Shown here: positions 1 through 10,506 of the stretch, piece by piece
How the letters are laid out: each line of letters begins with the position of its first letter
How positions within the stretch are numbered: the first letter of the stretch is position 1
Assembly: GCF_963675165.1 (NCBI RefSeq)
Contig: NC_087384.1
Coordinates: forward strand, 4,147,182 to 4,211,181
DNA length: 64,000 bases
Direction of reading: 5' to 3'
DNA from: Halichondria panicea
Lineage: Eukaryota > Porifera > Demospongiae > Suberitida > Halichondriidae
Made by a program: the position numbers and the translations under genes
Notes under the pieces: generated by a model
The model's database searches: none
What the model saw: only the letters and a program-made list of their open reading frames with translations
Told to the model about the DNA's origin: nothing

Positions 1-142
1 TTAACAAACAACCATCTGCCCCACCAACAGGTTATCAAGTGTGGATGAATCCAGTGAGTCCCTATAATTATAATAATAGAGAGATATACCACACTAATGT
101 TTTGATAAATACAATACATTTAGTCTGCAGAGCTGCGTCCCT

Positions 143-150
143 CTATAAAA
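143..150 (+). promoter_or_regulatory. TATA-like box upstream of the Death-domain gene
   Basis: The sequence TATAAAAA lies about 105 bp upstream of the proposed ATG at 253. The position and the GC-rich flank just after it fit a TATA box with a short 5' leader. This is an inference from spacing and sequence only. Confidence 0.4.
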
Positions 151-252
151 AGGCCGTGTTTATCAGCTGCGATTGAGGAGGAAGAAAGTAAGCTGTAGTT
201 TTCTTGAATAGCTCTGCATGATTGTATCTTTGATTATATAGAGACGAAGAGA

Positions 253-686
253 ATGAAACTTGAGAAGCTACCACTATCTACTGACACTGACATGGATGGA
301 TTGGATTCCATCTCCCAAGAATGTATGAGTCGAGCTATTATATTAAAGTTGTTGCTACAGTTTTATTAATGTATCTTAATTATGTAGGTCTACGTGAGCC
401 TATGAATTTCAAGACACTTTTGGATCTTCTGTGGGATTTGATACCCAAGTGGGAACAGTTGGGTGTGAGTCTGCTCATCGATAAGACTACACTGGATTGC
501 ATCAAGTTAAAGCATCCGCAAGACCCTAGTGGCTGTTTTATTGAAATACTAACCAAATGGCTTCAGCAAGACATGTCTTCTCCTCCTCTAAGAACTCTTT
601 ACTTGGCATTAAGATCTCCATCAATGATAGAATGTTCTAGAAAAATTACTGCATTGACACTGACCTCAAGATTTATTAGAAAGTAA
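253..686 (+). CDS. small solo Death-domain protein
   Basis: Two exons, 253-322 and 388-686, join in phase 1 to give about 122 residues. The first exon supplies a short acidic N-terminus (MKLEKLPLSTDTD). The second holds nearly the whole Death fold: a W-E-Q-L-G core followed by I-D-K-T-T-L-D-C-I, then F-I-E-I-L-T-K-W-L and a final L-Y-L-A-L-R-S-P-S helix. This spacing matches the six-helix Death domains common in sponge and cnidarian genomes, where they mediate homotypic assembly of signalling complexes. No kinase, caspase, TIR or ankyrin partner domain is encoded. The protein therefore resembles a free adaptor or inhibitor, although further exons outside the window cannot be excluded. The expected W in the last P-P-x-T-W motif is replaced by leucine (PPLRTL). 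Confidence 0.7.
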
Positions 687-1064
687 GCTTCATAAATAAT
701 TAACTGTCCCCCAGAAATCATTATACCATTGATGAATACTCGACTGACTAAAGTTGTAACAATTGTGACGGAAAGAGACAAATGTGCACGAAACAAACGC
801 AATCAGGATTCATGGTTGCATAACCGCACCAACGATGCCCCTCAGTGACCATCTCTTCTTAGCTTCTCAATGTATATATTAACAAGAAGGGCTCTAATCC
901 AGCTTTTATAGGATGTGGTGACTATATAATTATAGGGCCTATAGTTAGATCTATAATACTCAGCCGATATGATTTTTGTACATTAGAAATACATTACAGC
1001 TCTATATAGCCTGAAACAAAGTCAGTATGATCTGATGTTAGTTATTATACAGTGCCACAAGCAG

Positions 1065-1153
1065 TTTTAGTCTCGCGCAGCCAGCCCCAGATGTTTTCTA
1101 TTTGAACGCTAGGTCGATAACCAATTTTTAATCGGGGTTGGTGCGAGACTAAA
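1065..1153. repeat. MITE-like element with ~20-bp terminal inverted repeats
   Basis: The left end reads TTTTAGTCTCGCGC..CCAGCCCC and the right end is its near-complement, GGGGTTGGTGCGAGACTAAA. At about 90 bp with no coding capacity it fits a miniature non-autonomous DNA transposon or a foldback element. Confidence 0.6.
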
Positions 1154-1376
1154 GCAGTTTATTAAGCCGAGGCGCGCCACGGGTTATAGTATAGTCGGTC
1201 AGTCTGTCTTGCATGCATGTGTGTCTGTCTGTATATTCTGAGTCTACTCACCTGGATGCGATATAGCACTGTGTTTATGCCATGGATAACCTCAACACAA
1301 CGTAGTAGTTTTAAATTTGAAATTAATGTTAAAGCTTCATTGTCGAATAAAAGCGAGCAAAAGCTAAGTATAAAGT

Positions 1377-1408
1377 ATAGATACTATAAATTAATTTATA
1401 GTATCTAT
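1377..1408. repeat. perfect 32-bp palindrome
   Basis: The arms ATAGATACTATAAATT and AATTTATAGTATCTAT are exact reverse complements with no spacer. The function is unknown. Confidence 0.8.
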
Positions 1409-1574
1409 GAGCTAAGAAGCTCTAACCTGCACGTTGGCCCATAGATTAACACGCAGCTTTGACTCGAGGCTGTAGACTCACTAAACTTTTTTTTTCCTAA
1501 ATAATTTTTCATGTAAAGGTTAGACGGTATAAAGCTAGACAAAATAAAAGGAAAAATAATGGCAAAAATAATTA

Positions 1575-3300
1575 CTATGTTGCTGAGTTCAGTTGATTTG
1601 CAGTTCTGACATAGCCAGATCCATAGGGGGCGGTGTCTTCATGGCTTGACCAACGCTTGAGCGGGCACCACGAATGCACTGGATTGCTGATTTTAGTCCA
1701 TTTCATTGCAAGTAGGGAGGCAAGTCTTTTGTAAAAAACGGTTGCTTCAACTGCAAGACCTCCGGTGGCAGAGAGAACGAGTGGGGTGAATGAGGCATTC
1801 TCAATTTCTCTTATCCTTTCTTTGCTCGTACGCACGTTTTTTTATTAATTCATGTTTGCGGTAGCAGGCTGTAAGGTTGGAGTGAGAATTGGAGGGGGCA
1901 AAAGGGTTGAATACTCTGACATCTAGATATGTTTTTGGAAGCGTCCTCCCCAGAACCCATTTGCAGCGACGTCCAGTCTTGCACCTGGCTGAGAATTAGA
2001 TGTAGCACCTCTGAGCGCTTCTCCAGTGATAGGTTGCAGCTCTGGTTCAATACTAACGTTGCTGCACACCTCATGCGGTTAGGAGGTTAGCAGTCAAGTC
2101 CCTGATTTCATTATGCCTTAGTGAGGGGAAGCCACCCTTAGGGCAGGAGAGGACGTGTTCTACACAGAACTTGGCTCCACAACCACACGATAGCGGGGTG
2201 CGGGTGGGCTGCCAGTTGTACCTAAGAGCTAGAGCATCATGGAATGCTCCCTTGTGTAGCGCAAAGCTGTATTCTTCTATGGGCAGCGAAGTGAGCCAAG
2301 ATGAGGCCCCTTTCTCTTGGGCAAGGGTCATAGAGCGCTTTTGCGAGTGTGTTAGGGATTCACTCAGGTGTTCCGATAACTGTTTGGAATGTTCTCTTCT
2401 CTGAGTGTGCACCTCCAATTTTGCCTTCAGCTGGTGGTCTATTATCTCTGCTGAGTACTGTAGTGAGGGTCTTGCTATAGAATTGCCTCGGTCAGGGGCG
2501 CGGTTATTTTGGTGGAGGAGAGAAACTAAGTGTCAGTGGAGACGGTGGGGTTGGCCAATGCGATGCCACCAAGTCTGGCAGGCAGAGCCAGGAGGTTACG
2601 CTCGATGTCGTTTGGGGGTGGTCTGCCTGTGAGTGCAGGGATCAATTTGGTTCTTATAACTGCTTCCAGAGGGCTTAGGCAATGGCCTAGATTCGGCATT
2701 GTACGAGTGAGATATGACCATTTGCTGCTCATTCCGTGGGTAAACGCAGCATGAGCAGCGTGTGGTTGGCTTTGGGCAATGATTGACAGGAGCTCGAGTT
2801 CGTCAGCCCAGCCCTGAACCTTGTCAGCCACAAATGACTGCATATAGTCTTTAGTACCGAGGGCTGCTCCAAGGTAGGGTCTGTCTTCTGAGGTGACGTT
2901 CACTGCTGTGCCTGCGAAAGCTATTGTTGCAGAATCAAGACAATTCACCTTCGAGAGAAGCCAGGTTTTGCTCGGGTTGGGGAAGTAGCTGAATTTGGGG
3001 CCTATGATATCCCACCATAGACGTAGACTGTTGATTGTCCGAGACCCTGAAGCATCATCTGCATACCAGACTTGATTGATGTCGTTTACATTTTCTTTTA
3101 ATTTGTTGATCAAGGGAACCGTTGCCAGGGCGTACATGGGCATCGCCAATGGGTCTCCTTGAGTGGTTTCTTCCTGACTGATAAGAGTATGTGTCCCCAT
3201 CAACGAACAACTCAGACGGAGCCCTGTAGGTGTTAATGAGGACTGTTGCGAGGGAGGGGCAGAGTCTCACTAAACTTCAATTTAACGCCGAGGGTTTGAA
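1575..3300 (-). mobile_element. decayed non-LTR retrotransposon fragment (reverse transcriptase plus restriction-like endonuclease remnant)
   Basis: Read from 3300 down, the frame shows the second half of a reverse transcriptase. It has a T-Q-G-D-P-L-A-M motif, the catalytic W-Y-A-D-D-A box and a thumb region. Next (about 2418-2071) comes a C-G-C-G...H-V-L-S-C-P zinc-binding segment. A shifted frame then carries K-T-Y-L-D-V-R-V-F-N-P, which resembles the D-containing core of a C-terminal restriction-like endonuclease. At least three frameshifts and an interrupted stretch near 2420-2526 break it. The 5' half is missing, as expected for an incompletely reverse-transcribed LINE copy. The order RT, zinc motif, endonuclease argues for an R2-like (RLE) lineage, but the clade is inferred. 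It is not functional as it stands. Confidence 0.75.
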
Positions 3301-4204
3301 CTTCAGTGCTCTAGTTGTCGTAGTAGATTGTGGCCTAGCCTCCTTCACAAGGCCTCCATCTTCAGTGCGGCCTAGGATCGAAGATAATTGTGGCCATGCA
3401 TGCATGGTCAAAGGTAGTCTCATGGATCAGCCCCCTCCTTCTCAGGAGGGGGCTAGGTCAAAGGAATTTAGGCCCGAGATCACATCTTCTACAAGGGCTA
3501 ATAAATCTCTGAATAAATCTGTTTGTGGCACAATTTTCCATGTAATATATATAACTACTTCGTTGTCTTGCAAAACAACCAGGAGTGCATGAATACACGT
3601 TCACACCACTCCTGACTGAACCACAACATGCCTTAGTGAGTGTGTCCCTATAAAAGCAATGATTTGAAGTTTTGGGTGGGGGTCGGCTCAGGTCATCAAA
3701 TGTCACTTTGCCCCAGTGTAATACCGTGAAAATTTTGAGGGGCTTCCAAGAATAATAATTTGTTCTTTAATTAGCTATAATGTTTAAAGGGGGGGTGGCT
3801 TCCAGTAAGCAGTACCCACGAGTCAACAAAATGCTTTTAGAGGCCATTCCGCTTAAGTGCCTCGAAAATTTCGCCCTATATATGGTATGCCATAACACTG
3901 GCACGCGGGTCTTAATGTTATACTTATTGTCCACTACATCGCATATCAGAATTTATGGCAGTAAACCTCCGAGGACGAGAGGGCGAAGCCCCAAGGTCAA
4001 GAACAGTTAGATCTATCGTTTAAATGACCAAATTTAAGTGGTAGTACCCATTAAATAGAGATCTATGTATAAACGGTGTAATGTCAACTCAAAACGTTAG
4101 AAAATGGAGTGTGCAATATATACAAGTGATGAAAAACTAAGTTTGTGCAACCAGCGAAAAAATTAATATAAACATTTTAACACAACAAATCAAATGAGTA
4201 TCTC
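3301..4204. other. intergenic, repeat-derived, no gene seen
   Basis: No exon is supported. It contains a short inverted pair near 3430-3455 (CCCCCTCCT followed by AGGAGGGGG) and the MITE-like copy at 3721-3890. The sequence around 3339-3390 (GCCTCC...GCGGCCTAGGATCGA) resembles the GGCCTGG/CGAGGCT hairpin family seen again near 46.2 kb and 57.9 kb. Confidence 0.5.
3721..3890. repeat. MITE-like copy, TACCGTATAGCG family, degenerate ends
   Basis: The left end reads ATACCGTGAAAATTTTGAGG and the right end is AAGTGCCTCGAAAATTTCGC. The interior shares CTTTTAGAGGCCATTCC with the better-preserved copy at 50657-50883, so both derive from one element. Confidence 0.6.
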
Positions 4205-7200
4205 CTAGGTAGTATCAAGACGAATGGTTCTTATTTTCTTGTTATCGATGAGCACACAGGCTGCTTCGTTGGTAGAACCACAATAGTGAGAAGACGAAAA
4301 AACAGTGAGCAGACGACCACGCTGTTGTATCTGAAAACCAGCTGCCTTGCACTCGTGGGCTCGTATCACATGAGAGAGTCTGTTCCTCTTCAGAAAATCT
4401 TCTAGAGCATCGGAACTACATAGGAAAGACTAATTTATTCTCTCTATCAAATACATGAACGTATAAATACAAGCAGCTTCTCATAAAATAAATTATATTT
4501 ATTTATAGCACCATGCAGGTTTGTTTGAATGGTTCTATGAGTAGCAAAGGGTAGTTGGGCAATGAGTGTCTCTAAGACCGGTCAAGAAGTTATGGCACAC
4601 ATCTACATCATGTATTATACTGTACGTAGATGGTCATACAGGCATGCAGATACACGCGACAAATACATTAGTAAAATTCTGACAATGCCAGTTTTACAGA
4701 CAGAACTCCGAGTATGCACCTGAACATGTGAGCAGTCCCCCTGGCAAAATTGTCAATGAACCCCTTGTTTTCACCGAGATGTACCTCTATAGCAGGGTCA
4801 ATCTCATCACTCCTGCAACCAACAGACTCTCAATTCGACACCACACAATGTTCGTATTCCATACAAAAGGCTACATGTACATGTATGCAAGGCATGCGTA
4901 CCTGATGGGGTCATTCCACATGATGTCCCAGGCCAGGTCGCTCTGGCCCATAGGGTTGGGCAGGTTAGCAGGCACATCGTTGATGGCAGAGATGTACTCC
5001 CTCCCAGGGGATGGGAACGGTATGCCGCCATGGACACAGAACACCTGGGGGCAGACAAACTATCTAACTACAGTCTACAAACTTTAACAATTTACAAGAC
5101 AAAATAATGTACGCATGCTAGCTTCCTAGTCCTCCCCAACATAATATATACCTTGCGGTCAACGACAGCTGCAATAGGCATGTAGTCAAAGGCCTTGTTG
5201 GTTGCCTCCCACACTTCAGCCCCCAGGTCAGCTCCAAACTTCTCCAGACACTCTTCCTTGTAAGAGAACGTCTCTTGAACCTCACGAATTTCATGGTTCC
5301 CTATGTAAGATGGAAGGAAACGTTATCAATTGATCCTCCAAACAAGGTTTTATTGATCATCTTGTTAGTATAACGAGTAGATATGTAAAAATTAATGTAT
5401 CTGGCCACAATTGGGGTGGCGTTGTGAGTGAGATTGATGATGTGTGCATTTCCAGTAGTATTTCTATAGTATTGTACAGTGACAGTAACATAACGCACAG
5501 CACAACACCTACACATGTACCTCTAATGAGTAGGAACTTGGAGGGCATAAGAAGCTTTTGTGCCAGGAGGTAGGCCACCACCTCAAATCCATGAGGACCT
5601 CTGTCCACGTAGTCACCTAGAAACAGGAACGTGGCCGGAGTGAGAATGGGACCCATCCGCCATAGTACTTTTTCGAAGCACACAAGATCGTGAAAGTTCC
5701 CGTGAATGTCACCAAGGACGTAACAAGGGGAAGCAACTTCAAGCAGTCGAGATTCACTCTGAAATATGTCAGCTGCTCTGGTGCAAATCTGTATGAAACA
5801 CTTGGCAACAGATAACATGTCAACAGCACCCCAGGAGAAAGCAGCTTTTGGTTGACCTCGCCCATTGTCTTTGAGAGCATGCTCAAAGTAGCGGAGACCA
5901 GACAGCATCTCATTGGATTTGGATTGCTTCAAGGAGAAAGTTAGAAATTCGCATCAACGTACGCTATATTAACAACGCTATATTAACAACGCTATATTAA
6001 CAACGCTATATTAACAACGCTATATTAACAGTATAATAATAATTACTGTATGTTATACTTGTACTTAGTAATTAACACATGACATTGTATACAGGCAGAC
6101 CAGCAGCCTCCTACAATTTAGAAGCCCTTATACAACTAAGCCAAAACTTAGCTACCACATCACAAATAAGTGTATCGTAAAACTAATGAAGCATACAAAG
6201 ACCTGCAACTCCCTCACCTTATCGAAGGCATTGATAGAGGGCAGTCTGTCGAATCCTGGTCTATCCAAGGCATCTAAACTCCCAGAGATGGCCTCAGTGC
6301 CCATCAGGTCCCACAATGTGGACACATCACTCAAAGCTCCACTACGACGGACCTTCACAAAGTGTGTTGCAATGGTGATATCATCACCATCATCATCTGA
6401 AAGGTCGTCCATATTGTCATCGCTGACAGACGAGGAAAGCTTCCCACTGTTGTCACCACTATTGGACACATCTTCACTCTCAGACTTGCTGTTCAGTTGC
6501 GGCAAAGAAGCTGTGTAGGCGGAATGGGTTGCCTGACAGTTTTTCTATACGGAACTACAATGATTGTATTGTATGCACGACAAACTGCTATTTTTAGAGT
6601 AAGCTGTGCAACTGCACAACTAAATAGCCCCACGCCCACTTCCACTCTTCATTATTGATAGGTCGCTCAGAGTCAGAGGGCCTGGTATCGACTGCTTGCA
6701 CATTAAATAACCATTGGTGAGATTGTTAATATGCTTGTCTCAAAGACTAAGCCATGCATATTCTAGATCTACTACTGTAACAGTGATCTATATAGTTCAC
6801 TATAGAGAGAAGCTAGATCACTGGTTCTGTAGAGCTCGCACAAGCTTATCCCTTTACCACTTCCATCCTCTGTCTCACACCCTGCAAATTGAACCTTCAA
6901 CAGTGTGGCCGAACGGAATGGAAGGTGAAAAAGTAAACCCGGAGGTCTTAAAGCCTTATAAGAGAAAAGAACTGCGATTTGAAATGCAGTCAAATACACA
7001 CACCATATACTTTGTATCAATATTCTCTGTTTCTCTAGCTGGAGCTCTGTGTATGTGATATGGCAATATGAAATTGTGTTCTTTGTTTACGTAAAATGTT
7101 CAGTTTTATGGTCCTTTGCGCACAGTCAGCAGTAGGCTTTTACAAGAGGCGCGTAGCGTTGTAGGCCAAATGTGAAAGATATAACAATTATACTCTCTTG

Positions 7201-10200
7201 ATCAGGTATAACTTACTTGTGTCCATATCTTCTGCTTCATCCTTTATATCAGGTAAGTTAAAGGGTCTCTTCTTAGAGGTAAAAGACGGGCTCACTGGCT
7301 CTGCCATGGTTCGAAGAGGAGAGAGAGCGCGCTGGATAGGGGGAGAGGAGAGACGGAAGAGAACAGAGGTCCCTCGGAACTTTAATTGGCCCACCACCCT
7401 CAGGAACTCATCCAGAGATAGAGTCTCACTCAAGGACACTCCGAAGTGACTGCATAGTTGAGAGAACAGTTAGAGATACATGTACATGTACATGAAATAA
7501 TGTCCACAAGAGACGCTTTCAAGACAATCCTGAGAATGTCCTCACAACTGAGGATATCCCAACAATACTGTTGTAAGACAAGATTTATTCAACTGCATGT
7601 TTGGTTCCACAAATGTATGTACAAACAGTGCATGTACTATTATAACTACTATACACTCGCCTCCAGTTGTCCTTTGCCAGCTTCTCCCAATCTCCCTCCT
7701 TAATGTTGTGTTTCTTCAATCTCACTATGTCCGCTAACATTCTCCTGGAGGTAAGGTTAGCACTCAACCGCAAAATATATGTAGAAAGACATGCACTTTG
7801 ACTTACTACAGCCCTAGGAATGTGATCTAGGGCTGTGTGATGTACGTGCAGTGTACAATATCTCAAGCACAATTATTTGCATAAAAACGTAAGAGTATTC
7901 ACGAGCATAACTCAACTGGGGGAATTTATTCCTAATGGACAATGATATGTACAAGGATATGATTGTACTTGTCACAACAGATGCACCATCTAATAATTAT
8001 ACGCACAAACTCACTGGAAGTCCTGATAATTGAGTCTCTCGAGGCCAGATGTGTTGTAAAACTTAAAGATGTACTGGCAGCGAAACTGTGCACAGAGGTC
8101 ACCATGCACTGTGCGGGGGTCCATCGCTGCTAACCCCACACGGAACTCAGACAGAGATAGTCCAGACTCTACTGGAGGCACTTGCATGGCTCTGCAAAGG
8201 GGAGGAAGATTGTAAAAAGTGCAACGGTATGTAAAACGGCAGTAAAGTCTTACCGTAAACTAGCACATATTCCTTGAAATGTCGTTGAGTATAATATTTG
8301 TACAGAAATATTTAAACAATGAAAAGGCTACAGTATGCACGTGCATACACAAAACTACATATTAACCAATCCAGCCTCAATTAAAGGTAAGTAGAGTGCT
8401 ACACTAGCTTGAATGTACAAATCTTACTTAAAGCATTGAAGGCAGTGCTCAGAGTTGTAGCCCAATTTCGACATGATAGCAGTAAACTGCTCCAGGTTCA
8501 GTTTCCCACCAGGAGAATCACAATGCTCTTGAAACAGCTTCTCTATCTGCTCAGACTCTGAGGAAATACAATCAGAGTAATCTCAGTGACCACCAAGTCA
8601 GTCACCTCACTTGTTGGTCACCATCACAGTACTAAACATGCTTACATTACATGTACAAAGATTTGGAAACTATTTAGTACCATATTCTACTGAGATTACG
8701 CCCACATCTGAAATTACGGCTGACCCCTCCAAGCTTTTGAGCGAAAGTTCCTGGGCTAATTTGCTTCAAGAATACGCTCACTAGGAAGTGAGGCAATCTT
8801 GAGTAGTTGTCAATAGCAGTTTATTGTGTCAGCCGGTTAGCTCTGAAGACTAGATTTGGCCAATAATTATTGCTCCTGTTTGCATAGGACAATGACAATC
8901 TTCTCTGAATCTCTATTCACGTGACAAGGAGGAACCTTCTGACGCGCAGACTCACTGAACTTGTATACTTTTTATACCTAGCTACTTTACCCATGCATTA
9001 CAACTGTTGTATATATTGATGTATTAAGCGCTCGGACTGACAAAAAATACTTAAGTTAATGAGTGGGCGTAATTTCGAGGCAAAAACCTGGGTGGGTGTA
9101 ATATTATTGAGCCAAAACTGCAGTTTTCGAAATTAAGCCTATCCCACCTGTAGCTGCAGTGTAACATGCAATTAGGGTGAGTGTAATTTCGGTAGAATAC
9201 GGTAATTACTTTGAGGCAAATCCAAAGAAAAACATGGGCGTTGGTGATTGGGCTTATTTTGAGAGCTAACTTTGAGTGCTCGCAACTGTAGTTGGGATCG
9301 TCCAATTGTGGCAAAAACTTCATTCACATACATAATTATATGACTGTACTATATACGTACATACAGTAGGACAGAAAAAAGTTATCCTGCCTCAAGTAAG
9401 GGTGTGTACAAGCACACCTCTACCACAATAGCTTCTGTATGCTGGCACACAAACAAGAACATTCTCGATGTACAGCTTGCGAACAAGAACTGACCAAATA
9501 TTCCGTATCCAGCTTGTGTGAGCATCTGTTCCTCCAGTGAAGTACCTCTGTTGAACTGAGGCCTTAGGTTCTTGAGTGAACCCTCACTCCTCCCGTCTCC
9601 CTCTGTCCCTTCCAGAACACCAGTCGGACACAGGTTACCAATGGCAACTGAAAAATACCAATAAGCTACATGTAAGGAACAGTTACACACCACTATATTG
9701 TTTTACATGCACTAGATAGCCTCAGCATAACTGCAAAACATGGCCAATGATCAGACACATGCATGAGCAATGTTATTACTTATGGTCAATGTACAAACGT
9801 ATAGTATTTATGTATCACTCAGTCAGCCAGGCATAAGGCTTAGAACCACACTTAGCTACAGTATTATCATGACATGAATTATGTTCTTGACTCACTAACC
9901 TCCAGATTCAACCTTCTTTATAAGTTTCACAATACTGAAGTTGGGTAGTTGCTTGGCTTGATGTGGTGTGAACCATTTTATCTTGACCTTGGGGACCTCA
10001 GGAAAGCTGCCTCGACCAGGCCTCTGCTCAGCATAGTATGTCACTGTACATTTCCTAAGGCCATTGCAGTTGCGGTGCTGAATGTTCACAATGCCAAGGA
10101 TCTCGGCATCAATGCACACAACCTGTAAGTGAAAAGCGACAATAGGTTTGATTTCAATACACAATTTTAAAGACCTCTTTCAGACATGTCTGTGCAGCAC

Positions 10201-10327
10201 TGTGAAAGTTTTCATCCTCTCCAAGCTTGCTGGAGGGCAGATACAGTTTAGAAGATTCTTCTACAAACAAGTATCCACTCTTTCCTTTGATGATCAATTG
10301 GCTCTGATCTCCTAGTCCTACATCCAT
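4205..10327 (-). CDS. Nudix-like / EF-hand-like / PPP-type Ser/Thr phosphatase fusion protein
   Basis: Thirteen exons: 10327-10175, 10122-9900, 9647-9495, 8557-8428, 8191-8015, 7744-7661, 7449-7217, 6510-6218, 5926-5521, 5300-5152, 5044-4902, 4812-4720 and 4415-4205. They total 2448 nt (815 aa) with every phase consistent. Residues ~10-120 look like a Nudix fold ([39 protein letters not shown]), but the Nudix box lacks the REUxEE acids. Residues ~177-330 hold four EF-hand-like helix-loop-helix units with poor calcium ligands. An acidic Ser-rich linker follows. From ~483 to the end is a full PPP phosphatase: GDIHG (~554), GDYVDRG (~586), GNHE (~618), CVHGG and a late RAHEC histidine. All metal ligands are present, so it is probably an active Mn/Fe-Zn phosphatase. 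FSSSHYCG replaces the PP1 FSAPNYCG, so it is not a plain PP1 or PP2A. The exon at 7744 ends at a GC donor. Substrate and cellular site are unknown. Confidence 0.8.
5962..6030. repeat. 14-bp tandem repeat, five copies
   Basis: The unit CGCTATATTAACAA is repeated almost exactly five times in the intron just upstream of the phosphatase-domain exon at 5926. Confidence 0.9.
8678..9204. repeat. MITE-like element, TACCRTATTCTAC family
   Basis: The left end TACCATATTCTACTGAGATT and the right end AATTTCGGTAGAATACGGTA are inverted repeats of about 28 bp with a few mismatches, enclosing roughly 470 bp with no ORF. It lies in an intron of the Nudix/EF/phosphatase gene. Confidence 0.65.
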
Positions 10328-10506
10328 TGAGGTTGGAGTTAGATATAGAGTGTCTATACACGGATATTTCAGCAAAACTCTCTAGCTAGCTAGCTCTGAG
10401 ATATGAAAGATGCCTAAAAAATTAATGTAGGTCAAAGGTGATAATTTACAGTGAATTATCACCTTTGAACTCAGGCTGAGCCCTGCTGATTCAATAAAAA
10501 CTAAAA
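10328..10506. promoter_or_regulatory. compact divergent promoter with a TCAAAGG palindrome
   Basis: Only 179 bp separate the ATG of the phosphatase fusion (minus, 10327) from the ATG of the CARD-like gene (plus, 10507). Inside, at 10431-10470, are facing copies of TCAAAGGTGATAATT and AATTATCACCTTTGA around a short spacer. TCAAAG / CTTTGA matches the TCF/LEF core, and AAAGGTGA also resembles a nuclear-receptor half-site. Shared regulation of the two genes is an inference from this geometry. Confidence 0.55.

Larger units (their letters stand above)
687..1574. other. intergenic stretch with one MITE-like element and one palindrome
   Basis: I see no convincing coding exon. The region holds the short TIR element at 1065-1153 and the 32-bp palindrome at 1377-1408, which are listed separately. 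The rest is AT-rich. Confidence 0.5.

Noticed and set aside
5962..6030. CRISPR-like array
   Set aside because: The 14-bp units are contiguous with no unique spacers, so it is a simple tandem repeat in an intron.
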